Below are positions 1 through 5,759 of a stretch of DNA of 8,126 nucleotides, in pieces. The stretch comes from Paraprevotella sp. (GTDB taxonomy: Bacteria > Bacteroidota > Bacteroidia > Bacteroidales > Bacteroidaceae): contig JAJPYK010000109.1 in NCBI GenBank assembly GCA_021205005.1, positions 707 through 8,832 of the forward strand. The letters run 5' to 3'. The stretch's first letter is position 1, and each line of letters starts with the position of its first letter. The notes under the pieces are model-generated. The model worked only from the letters and a program-made list of their open reading frames with translations. It had not been told where the DNA came from and ran no database searches. Position numbers and translations under genes: made by a program.

Positions 1-383
1 CGGTTGTTCCTCGTGTTGCGGTAGGCGTATCTCTTGCCGTCGTCAAAGCCCCACTCGTTGATGTCGTTGCCGTCCCACCACAGTTCATCGGCGGGTACTT
101 CTTGCTCCATTATCCTGTATTTCCCTTCAAGGCGGCTGTTGCCGTGCATCTCAGCGTATTTCCTGCTCGGGGTCACCCAGTCGCCGTTCCGCAGCTTCCC
201 TTCTTTCACGGAGGTCGGGACGGCTCGGTAAACCTTGATCATCGGATTCTTCCCTTCACGTACCTCTGCCATGGCCTTGTTTATGGCTTCCGCGCTCTCG
301 CGCCCGTGGGGAGTGTCATTGCCGTATGCACGCAGGTTGGTGAAATAGTTGTCAGGTTGCAGTGTGTATCCTTCAGCCATGTC
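1..383 (-). other. Second ADP-ribosyltransferase-like domain, truncated by the window edge
   Basis: About 127 residues visible: NYFTNLRAYGNDTPHG, ESAEAINKAMAEVREGKNPM, I-K-V-Y-R-A-V-P (VYRAVP at 216-233), GKLRNGDWVTPSRKYAEMHG (GDWV at 174-185), EQEVPADELWWDGNDINEWG, F-D-D-G-K-R-Y-A-Y-R. The V-Y-R-A-V-P strand, G-D-W-V-T with K-Y-A-x-x-H-G, and the closing D-I-N-E-W-G-F fit the R-S-E style of ART found at the ends of phage head and polyvalent proteins, with Arg of VYRAVP and Glu of NEWG as candidate NAD-binding and catalytic residues. Differing motif classes suggest it is not a copy of the first ART. The end of the domain may lie beyond position 1. Confidence 0.55.
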
Positions 384-3300
384 CGTAACATTCACGTCGG
401 GGCTGTTCTCTTCTACATCTGCCCGTCTTTCAGCATCGCTTTCATAACCCGGATTAGACGGTGCAGACCACGCGCCAACGCCCTGATACGTGCTTTCGGC
501 ATCGCCGTATCCGTTGCGCCGTGCAGCCTCGTTCACCAAGTCGCGCATACGGCTCCCGTCACCTGCTTCCACAGCCTTTGCGTACGCCGCGTCAAGCTCA
601 CCGTCCGTCATGGACTCAAATTCCTGAAGGCGTTTCCGTTCCGCTTCGGCGTCCGCCTCGGCACGCCGTCGGGCGGCTGCCATTAGCCCACGTTCGCGTT
701 CGGCTTCCTTCATTGACCGTTCTTTCAGCTCATCCACACTGCCAAACCGCTCGTACAGCTCTTTCTTTACAGGGGAGAATCTCTTCGTAAATTCGCCAAG
801 GCTCTTGCCTCTGTTCGCCAACCTGACACTGCGGCGTATGGCCATGAAGGCGAATGTCGCTCCGCCGAGGCTTCCGCGACGCATGCTGTCGGCATACTTC
901 CGTACATCCTCCTCTTTCAGGCCGTGTTCTGAAGCAAATGAGGAAACACCATCGTCTTCACGATAACGTATGTCGTCGTCCGTCTTCGAGAAATTCCCGG
1001 AATTTCCTGTTGCCGACTTCACCTGATTGGGTTCAAAGGCTACAACCATGGTGTCTTTCCCGTCCGCTATTACAACGCCGTCGTTGTCCTCTGATTCCTC
1101 CAGCATCAAGGATTGGTAATTATCCCAAAACTCGATGACATCATTGTCATTAAAGACAGAGCTTCCAAGACCGTACTTTCTGCACCACTTGCTGTCAACC
1201 ACAAGAGGGTTGTGCAAAGAGACAAAAGCATCTATTACGCTTCCTTGTTTGCTGCTGTCAAACTCGGATAACGAATAGTCGTGAGCCACGTTCTTGTTGC
1301 TTATGAAGAAAAAGCCTTTATCGTCATAAGAGTTGCGGCTGCCAATCATGTCTTTTTTGAATCTTGTGAGGTCTTTGGCAAGCGTGCCGTGATAAACCAC
1401 CATCGGTTCGCCATTTTCATCCACGACTTTTGATGAATTTGATTGCAGAATTGAAAACAAAACCTTATCTTTGCCACTAGAAATATCGGTAGTAGGCTTT
1501 GTGCCGGGCGTTGTGCCAAAACCGACATCATTGACTGCTTGGCTTTTCAATAAGTCAAGCAGTTTTCCTTTTTCTATACGGGTGAGTTTATGGTCATAAT
1601 AACGGTTCCCATTCTTGTCCTCGGCGACAGTGAAACGGACCGTGTAATCAGTGCCGTTGATTTTCAAGCCGCAGGCATAATACTGGTATTCTTTGACATT
1701 CGGGTTCTTTTCGGGGGCTGTGTTCTCGCGGGATGTTATATATATGCCATTTTCTATAAGCTGGGGAATGGCTGCCACGCTTTGCAGGTGCTCCACATCT
1801 TTGTAGTCATGCTGAAGCACTTCATTGACACCTCCGTTCCTCCTGCCTCTTTGCAGCTGAATTTCATGCCCTGTGTCTTTGTTCACGTAAGAGCCTTGCA
1901 GTTTTGTTCCATACTCCAAGGCGTTCTTTTTGTATTGCTTCAAGTCATCGCTCGGCTCGATTTCATCGCCGGTAATCTTCACGGCCTTGCTCTTCCTCTG
2001 TTTCTCTATACGTACCGTCTTCTCCCAGTCGCCGAACCATTTTTTGAATGCCTGCGTACGTACTTGGACCCACTGCTTCTCCGTCAGTCTCGTTTTCTTG
2101 CCGTTCGGGGCTTTCATGTAAGTGCCGTCTCTTTTGGCATTGTCGATTATTCCCTGCTCCTCTTCCGTGTAAGCATCGTCTCCCTCACGGTAGAGCACAT
2201 CCTCCTCTCCCGTATAGCGTTCTACTGTGTCCGACAATTCCTTAAAAGCCTTGGTCCGGTCAGTTGTCAACGGCTGCATCTCCTCTTGCTGTGTCGCCAA
2301 CAGTTCTTTATAACGCGGGTCGCTTTTTGCTTTATTTCTCAAGTCTCTGTTTCCGGCAGTCACCACTCCAGAACCGGGATAATTCTCGTCAAGCCAGTTC
2401 AAGGCTTCGTCTTCATGCTTTTGCGCCATTACAGAACAAGCGTCCTCGGCTTTCTGGAAAGTCCTCTCTTTCTGTGCTATTTCTTTAATCTGCTCATCTG
2501 TTAAGCTTGCGATGTTAGCTTTGGGCGCAAGATAGTGCAAAACCTCTTTCACCGCTTTACGATCTTCTTCTGACAGCTTTTCAGATGATTTTCCGCTTCC
2601 CGTTTGGGAGCTGTTATCTTTTTCACTATCTTTGCTGACAGAAGACATGCCGTGCGTAGGGTCGGAAAGGGCACCGACCTCTTCCGTATTTTCGGAAGGC
2701 AGTATGAGGAGTTGCCCGTCCTCACGCTCAGCCTGTCTTTTTATTTTCTCAAGTCCACGCTTATCTACATAGTGCCAGTGAACAATCTCCACATTATCTT
2801 TATTACGGTTTGTTTCTAACAAGACAAGCTTATTATCTCCATACTCTTTATCCGATACATTGATGAGTACCCAATTATGAGGACGTTTCGATTTTTGGTT
2901 TTGTCCGTAAAGTGATGGATTATACAATGCGGCTTTAATAATATCACGTCCTTGTTGCGGTAACAAGTCATTATGCCGTTCAGCGTTACGCTCAAAAATA
3001 TTCTTCTTTATCACCACGGGTTTCCCTTCCGCGCCAATAGCATTATCCACATTATCCGGAATCTTGGGCAGTTCCACGTTGCGTGTAGGATCGGTGAAAT
3101 CCTTGTCCGTTATCTCGTCAATGCTGTTTACGCGCTCCACGATAAGCCGGCCTTCCGTATCAACGGGATTACCTTGGTTGTCCACTCTCTGCTCTGTGTC
3201 CGCTTTCACGCTCCTGTACTCGGCGAAGGGCTTGGTCTTCCTGCGGCTGCTGTCTATCCATTTCTTGAATTTTTCCTTGGAGACTTCCGTGATCGCTCCC

Positions 3301-5756
3301 AACCCCTTCCATCCGGTGGAATAGTTGGATAGATAGGCTGCCCTTGCTGACTTTTCGTCCGGGAAACCGTACATCACTTTGTGCTCGTCAAATTCTCCGG
3401 TTTCCGGGTTCACCCGGTCTACTACATACACGTTGCCTTCATCGGGTTTGTCGGACAGGAATACGTCGATGTGATCGCCGTCTACACCTTCCGTGCCACG
3501 TAGGTAACCGTAGGTGTTGTGCATCTTGGTTTCCCACTTCTTGCCGTTGCCGTCCACTCCGCTGCGCACCGATCCTTTCGGGTTCTCTATGGTGATGTCG
3601 TAGCCGTCAAGTTTTATGTGTCCTTTCTTGTAGTTTCCGGCTTCCTTTTGTGCTTCTGTGGGGTTCCGGTCCACTTTCTGCTCTTCATCATGCCGTTTCT
3701 GCGCATCCACTATACGGCTTGCGTAATCGAACAGGTCTTCGCCTTCTTTCCGCTCCGGTGCCACAAATTTCTCCGCTTTTTCTTGCCGGTTATCAGGGTG
3801 TTTCGTATCTTTGCTGACAGAAGCAGTGCTTTGAGGAGTTATTCCCGAGCCCTTTGCCGCATCCTCGGCTTTATTCGGGTGCGCATAGTCCAAACCTTGC
3901 TTCTCAGCCGAAGAAGCAGCCGCATCTTTCGGAGTGCGCCAAATGACACTTCCTTCCGACATTAGCCGCAATACTCTGTTGCGGCTTTTTTCTTGATTTG
4001 ACACGACAACTTCTTTTCCGTCCTGACTTACCGTTATTGAGGTAAAATAGTAATAACGTAAGCCGTCTTTATTAACAAAAAACTTTACAAAGACATGCGA
4101 GGTCTCTCGTTCTGATGTTCTGCTGTCTTTGGCTTCACGTCTGTCCTCAATAATTATGTCCGGTTTCTCAAGTGTAGGCTTAATCATTCCAAGTTTACCG
4201 CTACGTCCTTTGCGCATCATTTTAGCAAATTGGTTTTTGCCCATCTTTACCCTACCAAGTGGAGTGTCAACAGTGCCGTCTTCACCAAAGAGCTTATTCC
4301 AATTATCTGTCGTCAATTCTATTTCAGGAGCCGCTTCGGCATGCTCTTCCATGTCTGCAATAATGCTGGCGGCCTCTTCTTTTGTCAGCTGTTCTTTGGC
4401 GGATTTTTCTTTCCCCTCTTCTTTTTGATTGTCTCCGCCATCTCGTTCACGTCTGCTATTGCCAATGTCATTTACAGTTCTATCCGCACCGCCGGTTGAC
4501 GACTTTCCACTCTCAGTTCGTTCTCCGTCTGTAACATGCTCATTGCTTCCAGGACGTTGGCTTTCGATACGTTCCTGTTCTCCCCGCTCGGCTTCGGCCT
4601 GACGGCGTGACTGGGCTTCCGCTTCTCTGCGTTCCGGCGTTTCGGCTATGGCTTTCCAATGGTCGCGTTCGGCCTGTGCCTGTGCAACGGCTTCTTTCCG
4701 TTCGCGTTCGGCCTGAAGCTTTTCCGCTACATTTCCGCCGGACCTTAACGGGGCTTTTTCCGCTTTCTTCAATGCGGCTTCCTTATCCTTGACCATGCTG
4801 TCGGCTACGGACCGGGCCATCTCTTCGTCTCCTCCGGCCTGTTCCACGATAGCATCCCATGCGACTCCGGGGTCGGCCTGCTCGTACAGGAGATTCCCTT
4901 GTTCGTCTTTAGGGATGAGGTCTACGGCTGTCGGTGTCTCTTGATCTTCCTGAACTTGCGGCATAGCGGCATTCTCCGGAATATTTTCCTGTTGAATGTT
5001 TCCATTTTCCGGAATATTTTCCTGTGGTATGTTGCCATCTCCCGTTTTTTCTTCAGCTTCCTGACTTTGTTCCCACATACGGTTAAACTCCTCGACGGGC
5101 AAGGCATTGCTGCGATAGGGACGACCTGCATCCCTTTCCTCCGGCGTACGGAAATAGTCTATCCAAACGCTGTCGTCCACATTATTCACCGGCATTTTCA
5201 CGATCCGACCATAAACCGTTTTTCCGTTTTCATCCTTGAAATCTACGTCATCGTTCAAATTATACTGTGACGGTTGTGCGGGGGTGTCCTCATCTTGCGA
5301 GGTATCCTCTTTTTGCTGCGGCATGGCGACGCGCATAAGTCCGGCCGCATCGGACATTTTCTGTATCTGCTCCTTGGGCATCACCGCCTGCGTGCCGTCG
5401 GCATTGCGGACCACAACGTTGTCGGGCACGACATTGCCCTGCCGGTCCGTGGCCGGGCCTATCACGGAGAGGTCCGTCACTCCATTTCCGGCGCTTACCG
5501 TATAGGTGTCTCCTGAATTGAAAGGCAGTACGCCTCCTATTCTGTCTTCGGCAGACTGCGCATAAGTCTGCTGTATGGCTTCACGTGCCTGCGCTTTCTC
5601 CTCCTCCGCATTCAGGGCGGATCCGAGGGATTTGATGGCCGATGGATCGGTATGGTCCAACTCTCCGGTTTCCGCATCCCGTATGATGATGAACTGGTCC
5701 GAAGTCCGGTTGTCGATATTGCCGTCTGCATCGAGGGCTACATGTCCGCTTATGAT
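1..5756 (-). CDS. Giant polyvalent protein, effector-module part, continues the upstream frame after the TAG, 3'-partial
   Basis: Directly after the TAG the same frame is open for 1,918 codons to the left edge. Modules in order (residues counted from the codon after the TAG): small beta modules (to about 227), 11-residue tandem repeat (241-262), charged coiled coil (about 310-454), BECR nuclease-like (478-607), InPase-like (698-847), second BECR-like (912-1021), helical spacer (about 1056-1186), WFGDW linker (1240-1244), LPD3-like (about 1275-1403), ART-PolyVal (1431-1599), coiled coil (about 1656-1722) and a second ART-like domain (1792 onward). If translated separately, starts could be TTG 5658-5660 or ATG 5379-5381, but neither has a convincing leader and both would drop conserved-looking sequence. 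I therefore read it as the continuation of the upstream part, either by readthrough or as the orphaned half of a broken gene. The list of modules resembles the polyvalent proteins described by Iyer, Aravind and colleagues, proposed to act on host targets or defences after DNA entry. The natural C-terminus is outside the window. Confidence 0.85.
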   Translation of the reverse strand, partial: MISGHVALDADGNIDNRTSDQFIIIRDAETGELDHTDPSAIKSLGSALNAEEEKAQAREAIQQTYAQSAEDRIGGVLPFNSGDTYTVSAGNGVTDLSVIGPATDRQGNVVPDNVVVRNADGTQAVMPKEQIQKMSDAAGLMRVAMPQQKEDTSQDEDTPAQPSQYNLNDDVDFKDENGKTVYGRIVKMPVNNVDDSVWIDYFRTPEERDAGRPYRSNALPVEEFNRMWEQSQEAEEKTGDGNIPQENIPENGNIQQENIPENAAMPQVQEDQETPTAVDLIPKDEQGNLLYEQADPGVAWDAIVEQAGGDEEMARSVADSMVKDKEAALKKAEKAPLRSGGNVAEKLQAERERKEAVAQAQAERDHWKAIAETPERREAEAQSRRQAEAERGEQERIESQRPGSNEHVTDGERTESGKSSTGGADRTVNDIGNSRRERDGGDNQKEEGKEKSAKEQLTKEEAASIIADMEEHAEAAPEIELTTDNWNKLFGEDGTVDTPLGRVKMGKNQFAKMMRKGRSGKLGMIKPTLEKPDIIIEDRREAKDSRTSERETSHVFVKFFVNKDGLRYYYFTSITVSQDGKEVVVSNQEKSRNRVLRLMSEGSVIWRTPKDAAASSAEKQGLDYAHPNKAEDAAKGSGITPQSTASVSKDTKHPDNRQEKAEKFVAPERKEGEDLFDYASRIVDAQKRHDEEQKVDRNPTEAQKEAGNYKKGHIKLDGYDITIENPKGSVRSGVDGNGKKWETKMHNTYGYLRGTEGVDGDHIDVFLSDKPDEGNVYVVDRVNPETGEFDEHKVMYGFPDEKSARAAYLSNYSTGWKGLGAITEVSKEKFKKWIDSSRRKTKPFAEYRSVKADTEQRVDNQGNPVDTEGRLIVERVNSIDEITDKDFTDPTRNVELPKIPDNVDNAIGAEGKPVVIKKNIFERNAERHNDLLPQQGRDIIKAALYNPSLYGQNQKSKRPHNWVLINVSDKEYGDNKLVLLETNRNKDNVEIVHWHYVDKRGLEKIKRQAEREDGQLLILPSENTEEVGALSDPTHGMSSVSKDSEKDNSSQTGSGKSSEKLSEEDRKAVKEVLHYLAPKANIASLTDEQIKEIAQKERTFQKAEDACSVMAQKHEDEALNWLDENYPGSGVVTAGNRDLRNKAKSDPRYKELLATQQEEMQPLTTDRTKAFKELSDTVERYTGEEDVLYREGDDAYTEEEQGIIDNAKRDGTYMKAPNGKKTRLTEKQWVQVRTQAFKKWFGDWEKTVRIEKQRKSKAVKITGDEIEPSDDLKQYKKNALEYGTKLQGSYVNKDTGHEIQLQRGRRNGGVNEVLQHDYKDVEHLQSVAAIPQLIENGIYITSRENTAPEKNPNVKEYQYYACGLKINGTDYTVRFTVAEDKNGNRYYDHKLTRIEKGKLLDLLKSQAVNDVGFGTTPGTKPTTDISSGKDKVLFSILQSNSSKVVDENGEPMVVYHGTLAKDLTRFKKDMIGSRNSYDDKGFFFISNKNVAHDYSLSEFDSSKQGSVIDAFVSLHNPLVVDSKWCRKYGLGSSVFNDNDVIEFWDNYQSLMLEESEDNDGVVIADGKDTMVVAFEPNQVKSATGNSGNFSKTDDDIRYREDDGVSSFASEHGLKEEDVRKYADSMRRGSLGGATFAFMAIRRSVRLANRGKSLGEFTKRFSPVKKELYERFGSVDELKERSMKEAERERGLMAAARRRAEADAEAERKRLQEFESMTDGELDAAYAKAVEAGDGSRMRDLVNEAARRNGYGDAESTYQGVGAWSAPSNPGYESDAERRADVEENSPDVNVTDMAEGYTLQPDNYFTNLRAYGNDTPHGRESAEAINKAMAEVREGKNPMIKVYRAVPTSVKEGKLRNGDWVTPSRKYAEMHGNSRLEGKYRIMEQEVPADELWWDGNDINEWGFDDGKRYAYRNTRNN
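384..959 (-). other. Helical and coiled-coil linker leading to the last module
   Basis: About 190 residues: a helical part (EEDVRKYADSMRRGSLGGA, RRSVRLANRGKSLGEFTKR), then a strongly charged coil (KERSMKEAERERGLMAAARR, then AEADAEAERKRLQEFE; about 790-590), then MRDLVNEAARRNGYGDAES with T-Y-Q-G-V-G-A-W-S-A-P. The N-G-Y...Y-Q-G-x-x-A run is a familiar lead-in to C-terminal ART-like modules in phage proteins, so it may belong to the next domain. Confidence 0.5.
960..1466 (-). other. ADP-ribosyltransferase domain (ART-PolyVal type)
   Basis: About 169 residues. It opens SSKVVDENGEPMVVYHGT (YHGT at 1383-1394), then F-K-K-D-x-I-G, DDKGFFFISNKNVAHDYS, VSLHNPLVVDSK, GVVIADGKDTMVVAFEPNQV and K-S-A-T-G-N-S-G-N-F, closing DDIRYR. 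The Y-H-G-T followed by G-F-F-F-I-S and A-x-D-Y matches the H-Y-type mono/poly-ADP-ribosyltransferase fold, and the V-A-F-E-P-N-Q-x-K-S-A-T end is characteristic of the phage ART-PolyVal family. Such enzymes would modify a host protein or nucleic acid with NAD+; the target is unknown. All hallmark motifs are present, so it is probably active. Confidence 0.75.
1548..2126 (-). other. WFGDW linker plus LPD3-like domain
   Basis: The segment opens GTYMKAPNGKKTRLTEKQWV, then R-T-Q-A-F-K-K-W-F-G-D-W-E (WFGDW at 2025-2039), a motif usually found just before phage ADP-ribosyltransferase modules. It is followed by a domain of about 130 residues (1935-1548): LEYGTKLQGSYVNKDTG, EIQLQRGRRNGGVNEVL, HDYKDVEHLQSVAAIPQLI, YQYYACGLKINGTDYTVRF, GNRYYDHKLTRIEKGKLLDL. 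I recognise the latter as large polyvalent-protein-associated domain 3 (LPD3), thought to be BECR-like. Conserved His residues in LQHD, VEHL and YDHKL are candidate catalytic positions. The domain appears intact. Confidence 0.55.
2200..2590 (-). other. Helical spacer between cassettes
   Basis: About 130 residues, strongly helical and charged: SEEDRKAVKEVLHYLAP, TDEQIKEIAQKERTFQKAED, QKHEDEALNWLDENYPG, then RYKELLATQQEEM and TKAFKELSDTVERYTGEED. It ends at a Y-R-E-G-D-D motif (2175-2198). I recognise no enzyme signature. It contains the window's only Cys in this stretch (D-A-C-S-V-M). Confidence 0.45.
2627..2644 (-). repeat. 18-bp direct repeat, copy 2 (encodes SVSKD)
   Basis: Identical over 18 bases to 3806-3823 and in the same codon phase, encoding S-V-S-K-D in the context MSSVSKDS. 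It lies just after the second BECR-like module, so the two copies bracket a cassette of about 1.2 kb holding the InPase and BECR-like modules. Confidence 0.85.
2694..3023 (-). other. Second BECR-like module (RPHNWV...VEIVHWHYVD type)
   Basis: About 110 residues: VVIKKNIFERNAERHNDLLP, GRDIIKAALYNPSLYGQNQK, SKRPHNWVLINV, KLVLLETNRNKDNVEIVHWH, GLEKIKRQAEREDGQLLILP. The helix-H-x-D-L start, L-Y-N-P-x-x-Y-G, the R-P-x-x-W-V strand and a closing G-G/D-G-Q-L-L-I-L strand are a recurring module in Bacteroidales polyvalent proteins, which I associate with the RelE/barnase-like nuclease superfamily (MuF-C/PBECR type). This is pattern-level recognition and it may simply be an unnamed LPD domain. The preceding linker (TDPTRNVELPKIPDNVDNAI) regularly accompanies it. 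GC is only about 34% over 2761-2940 (hand count), the lowest of the stretches I counted. Confidence 0.45.
3216..3665 (-). other. Inorganic-pyrophosphatase-like (InPase) domain of polyvalent proteins
   Basis: About 150 residues: NPTEAQKEAGNYKKGHIKLD, YDITIENPKGSVRSG, WETKMHNTYGYLRGTEGVDG, DHIDVFL, VYVVDRVNPETGEFDEHKVM, then AAYLSNYSTGWKGLGAI. I recognise this as the InPase domain described in polyvalent proteins. The acidic G-x-D-G-D-H-I-D-V-F-L (core at 3459-3479) is the likely metal- and phosphate-binding loop, resembling the Asp cluster of soluble family I pyrophosphatases. D-E-H-K and the N-Y-x-x-G-W-K-G-x-G motif are intact. The domain appears complete. Its substrate in these proteins is unknown to me; hydrolysis of pyrophosphate or nucleotide phosphates is the expected chemistry. 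Confidence 0.75.
3806..3823 (-). repeat. 18-bp direct repeat, copy 1 (encodes SVSKD)
   Basis: TATCTTTGCTGACAGAAG on the plus strand; the minus strand encodes the residues S-V-S-K-D in the context TASVSKDT. An identical 18-base copy lies at 2627-2644. It sits in the linker just before the InPase module. Confidence 0.85.
3936..4325 (-). other. BECR (barnase-EndoU-colicin-RelE)-type nuclease-like module, probably PBECR family
   Basis: About 130 residues: ELTTDNWNKLFGEDGTVDTP, LGRVKMGKNQFAKMM, GMIKPTLEKPDIIIED, ETSHVFVKFF, YYYFTSITVSQDGKEVVVSN. The order (helix, K-M-G-x-N-Q, M-I-K-P-T-L-x-x-P-D-x-I-I-E, two beta strands with F-V-K and S-I-T-V) matches the PBECR nuclease-like domains I know from polyvalent proteins, which are predicted RNA-cleaving. 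I cannot assign the PBECR subfamily. In relatives I recall a Ser-Ser-His near the end of the last strand; here it reads Ser-Asn-Gln, so a catalytic His may be missing. GC is low (about 39% over 4021-4200 by hand count), unlike the GC-richer InPase module. Confidence 0.55.
4396..4830 (-). other. Charged coiled-coil / disordered linker
   Basis: About 145 residues rich in Glu, Lys, Arg, Ala and Gln, with runs such as AEKLQAERERKEAVAQAQAE and AEAQSRRQAEAERGEQERIE, then a Gly/Ser/Asn-rich disordered part (SGKSSTGGADRTVNDIGNS). The first part has heptad-like hydrophobic spacing. It separates the beta modules from the first nuclease-like module and likely acts as a flexible or extended spacer; no catalytic function is suggested. 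Confidence 0.6.
4971..5036 (-). repeat. Two-copy 33-bp tandem repeat (11-residue unit GNI[PQ]QENIPEN)
   Basis: Units lie at 5004-5036 and 4971-5003, in codon phase, identical at 29 of 33 bases by hand comparison. They encode GNIPQENIPEN and GNIQQENIPEN. The repeat falls in an acidic Gln/Pro-rich linker between the last beta module and the coiled-coil region, where length variation would be tolerated. Confidence 0.85.
5100..5756 (-). other. Two small beta-rich modules after the TAG (the second continues to 5076)
   Basis: The first module (about 5540-5355) reads SGDTYTVSAGNGVTDLSV, a turn with DRQGN, then NVVVRNADGTQAVMPKEQIQ. The second (5264-5076) reads YNLNDDVDFKDENGKTVYGR, WIDYF, then SNALPVEEFNRM. 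Both show the pattern of a short Tudor/SH3/KOW-like barrel: a G- or D-led strand, a charged D-x-x-G-N or D-E-N-G-K turn, and a closing P-x-E-x-[IF]-x-[KR]-M. The fold call is from pattern only. These modules may be spacers or interaction domains between enzyme parts. Confidence 0.4.
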
Positions 5757-5759
5757 CTA
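5757..5759 (-). other. In-frame TAG inside the giant frame
   Basis: Codon context is GTC TAG ATC ATA AGC GGA. It is the only stop in this frame across 2,708 codons. Upstream TVDEKPV and downstream IISGHVALDADG read as one continuous strand-turn-strand segment. I recall relatives with an aromatic or other sense residue at this spot (of the form KPVYVVSG), reachable by one base change from TAC or TAT; CAG, TGG, AAG, GAG, TTG and TCG are also one step away. There is no homopolymer, frame change or intergenic gap. Nonsense mutation, readthrough, reassigned amber or sequencing error cannot be told apart from the sequence alone. Confidence 0.9.

Noticed and set aside
102..686. Plus-strand ORF of 194 codons
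   Set aside because: Same codon register shadow; the minus strand here encodes the VYRAVP/GDWV ART-like domain.
1736..1744. TATATATA tract as a possible promoter element
   Set aside because: It lies inside the coding frame (residues N-G-I-Y-I-T) in the LPD3-like domain, with no matching upstream element and no gene start nearby on either strand.
1590..2504. Plus-strand ORF of 304 codons, the longest on that strand
   Set aside because: It is exactly opposite the giant minus-strand frame in codon register (both use triplets starting at multiples of 3). It stays open only because the sense strand rarely uses TTA, CTA and TCA. Its product is rich in Phe, Leu, Cys and Arg and resembles no family, while the minus-strand reading gives the LPD3 and WFGDW motifs.
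4396..4830. Repetitive-looking gcttcggcctg/gcgttcggcct runs as a DNA repeat or CRISPR
   Set aside because: They are irregular and encode Ala/Glu/Arg/Gln coiled-coil sequence (QAERE, QAEAE); there are no regularly spaced repeats and spacers.
4922..5131. Minus-strand ORF of 69 codons in another frame, rich in Lys and Arg
   Set aside because: It overlaps the beta module and the 33-bp tandem repeat; its repeated NRKIFR pattern is only that repeat read in a different frame.
5379..5660. A separate downstream gene starting at TTG 5658-5660 or ATG 5379-5381
   Set aside because: No promoter-like or convincing ribosome-binding context, no gap after the TAG, and both starts would cut into a beta module or discard conserved-looking sequence.
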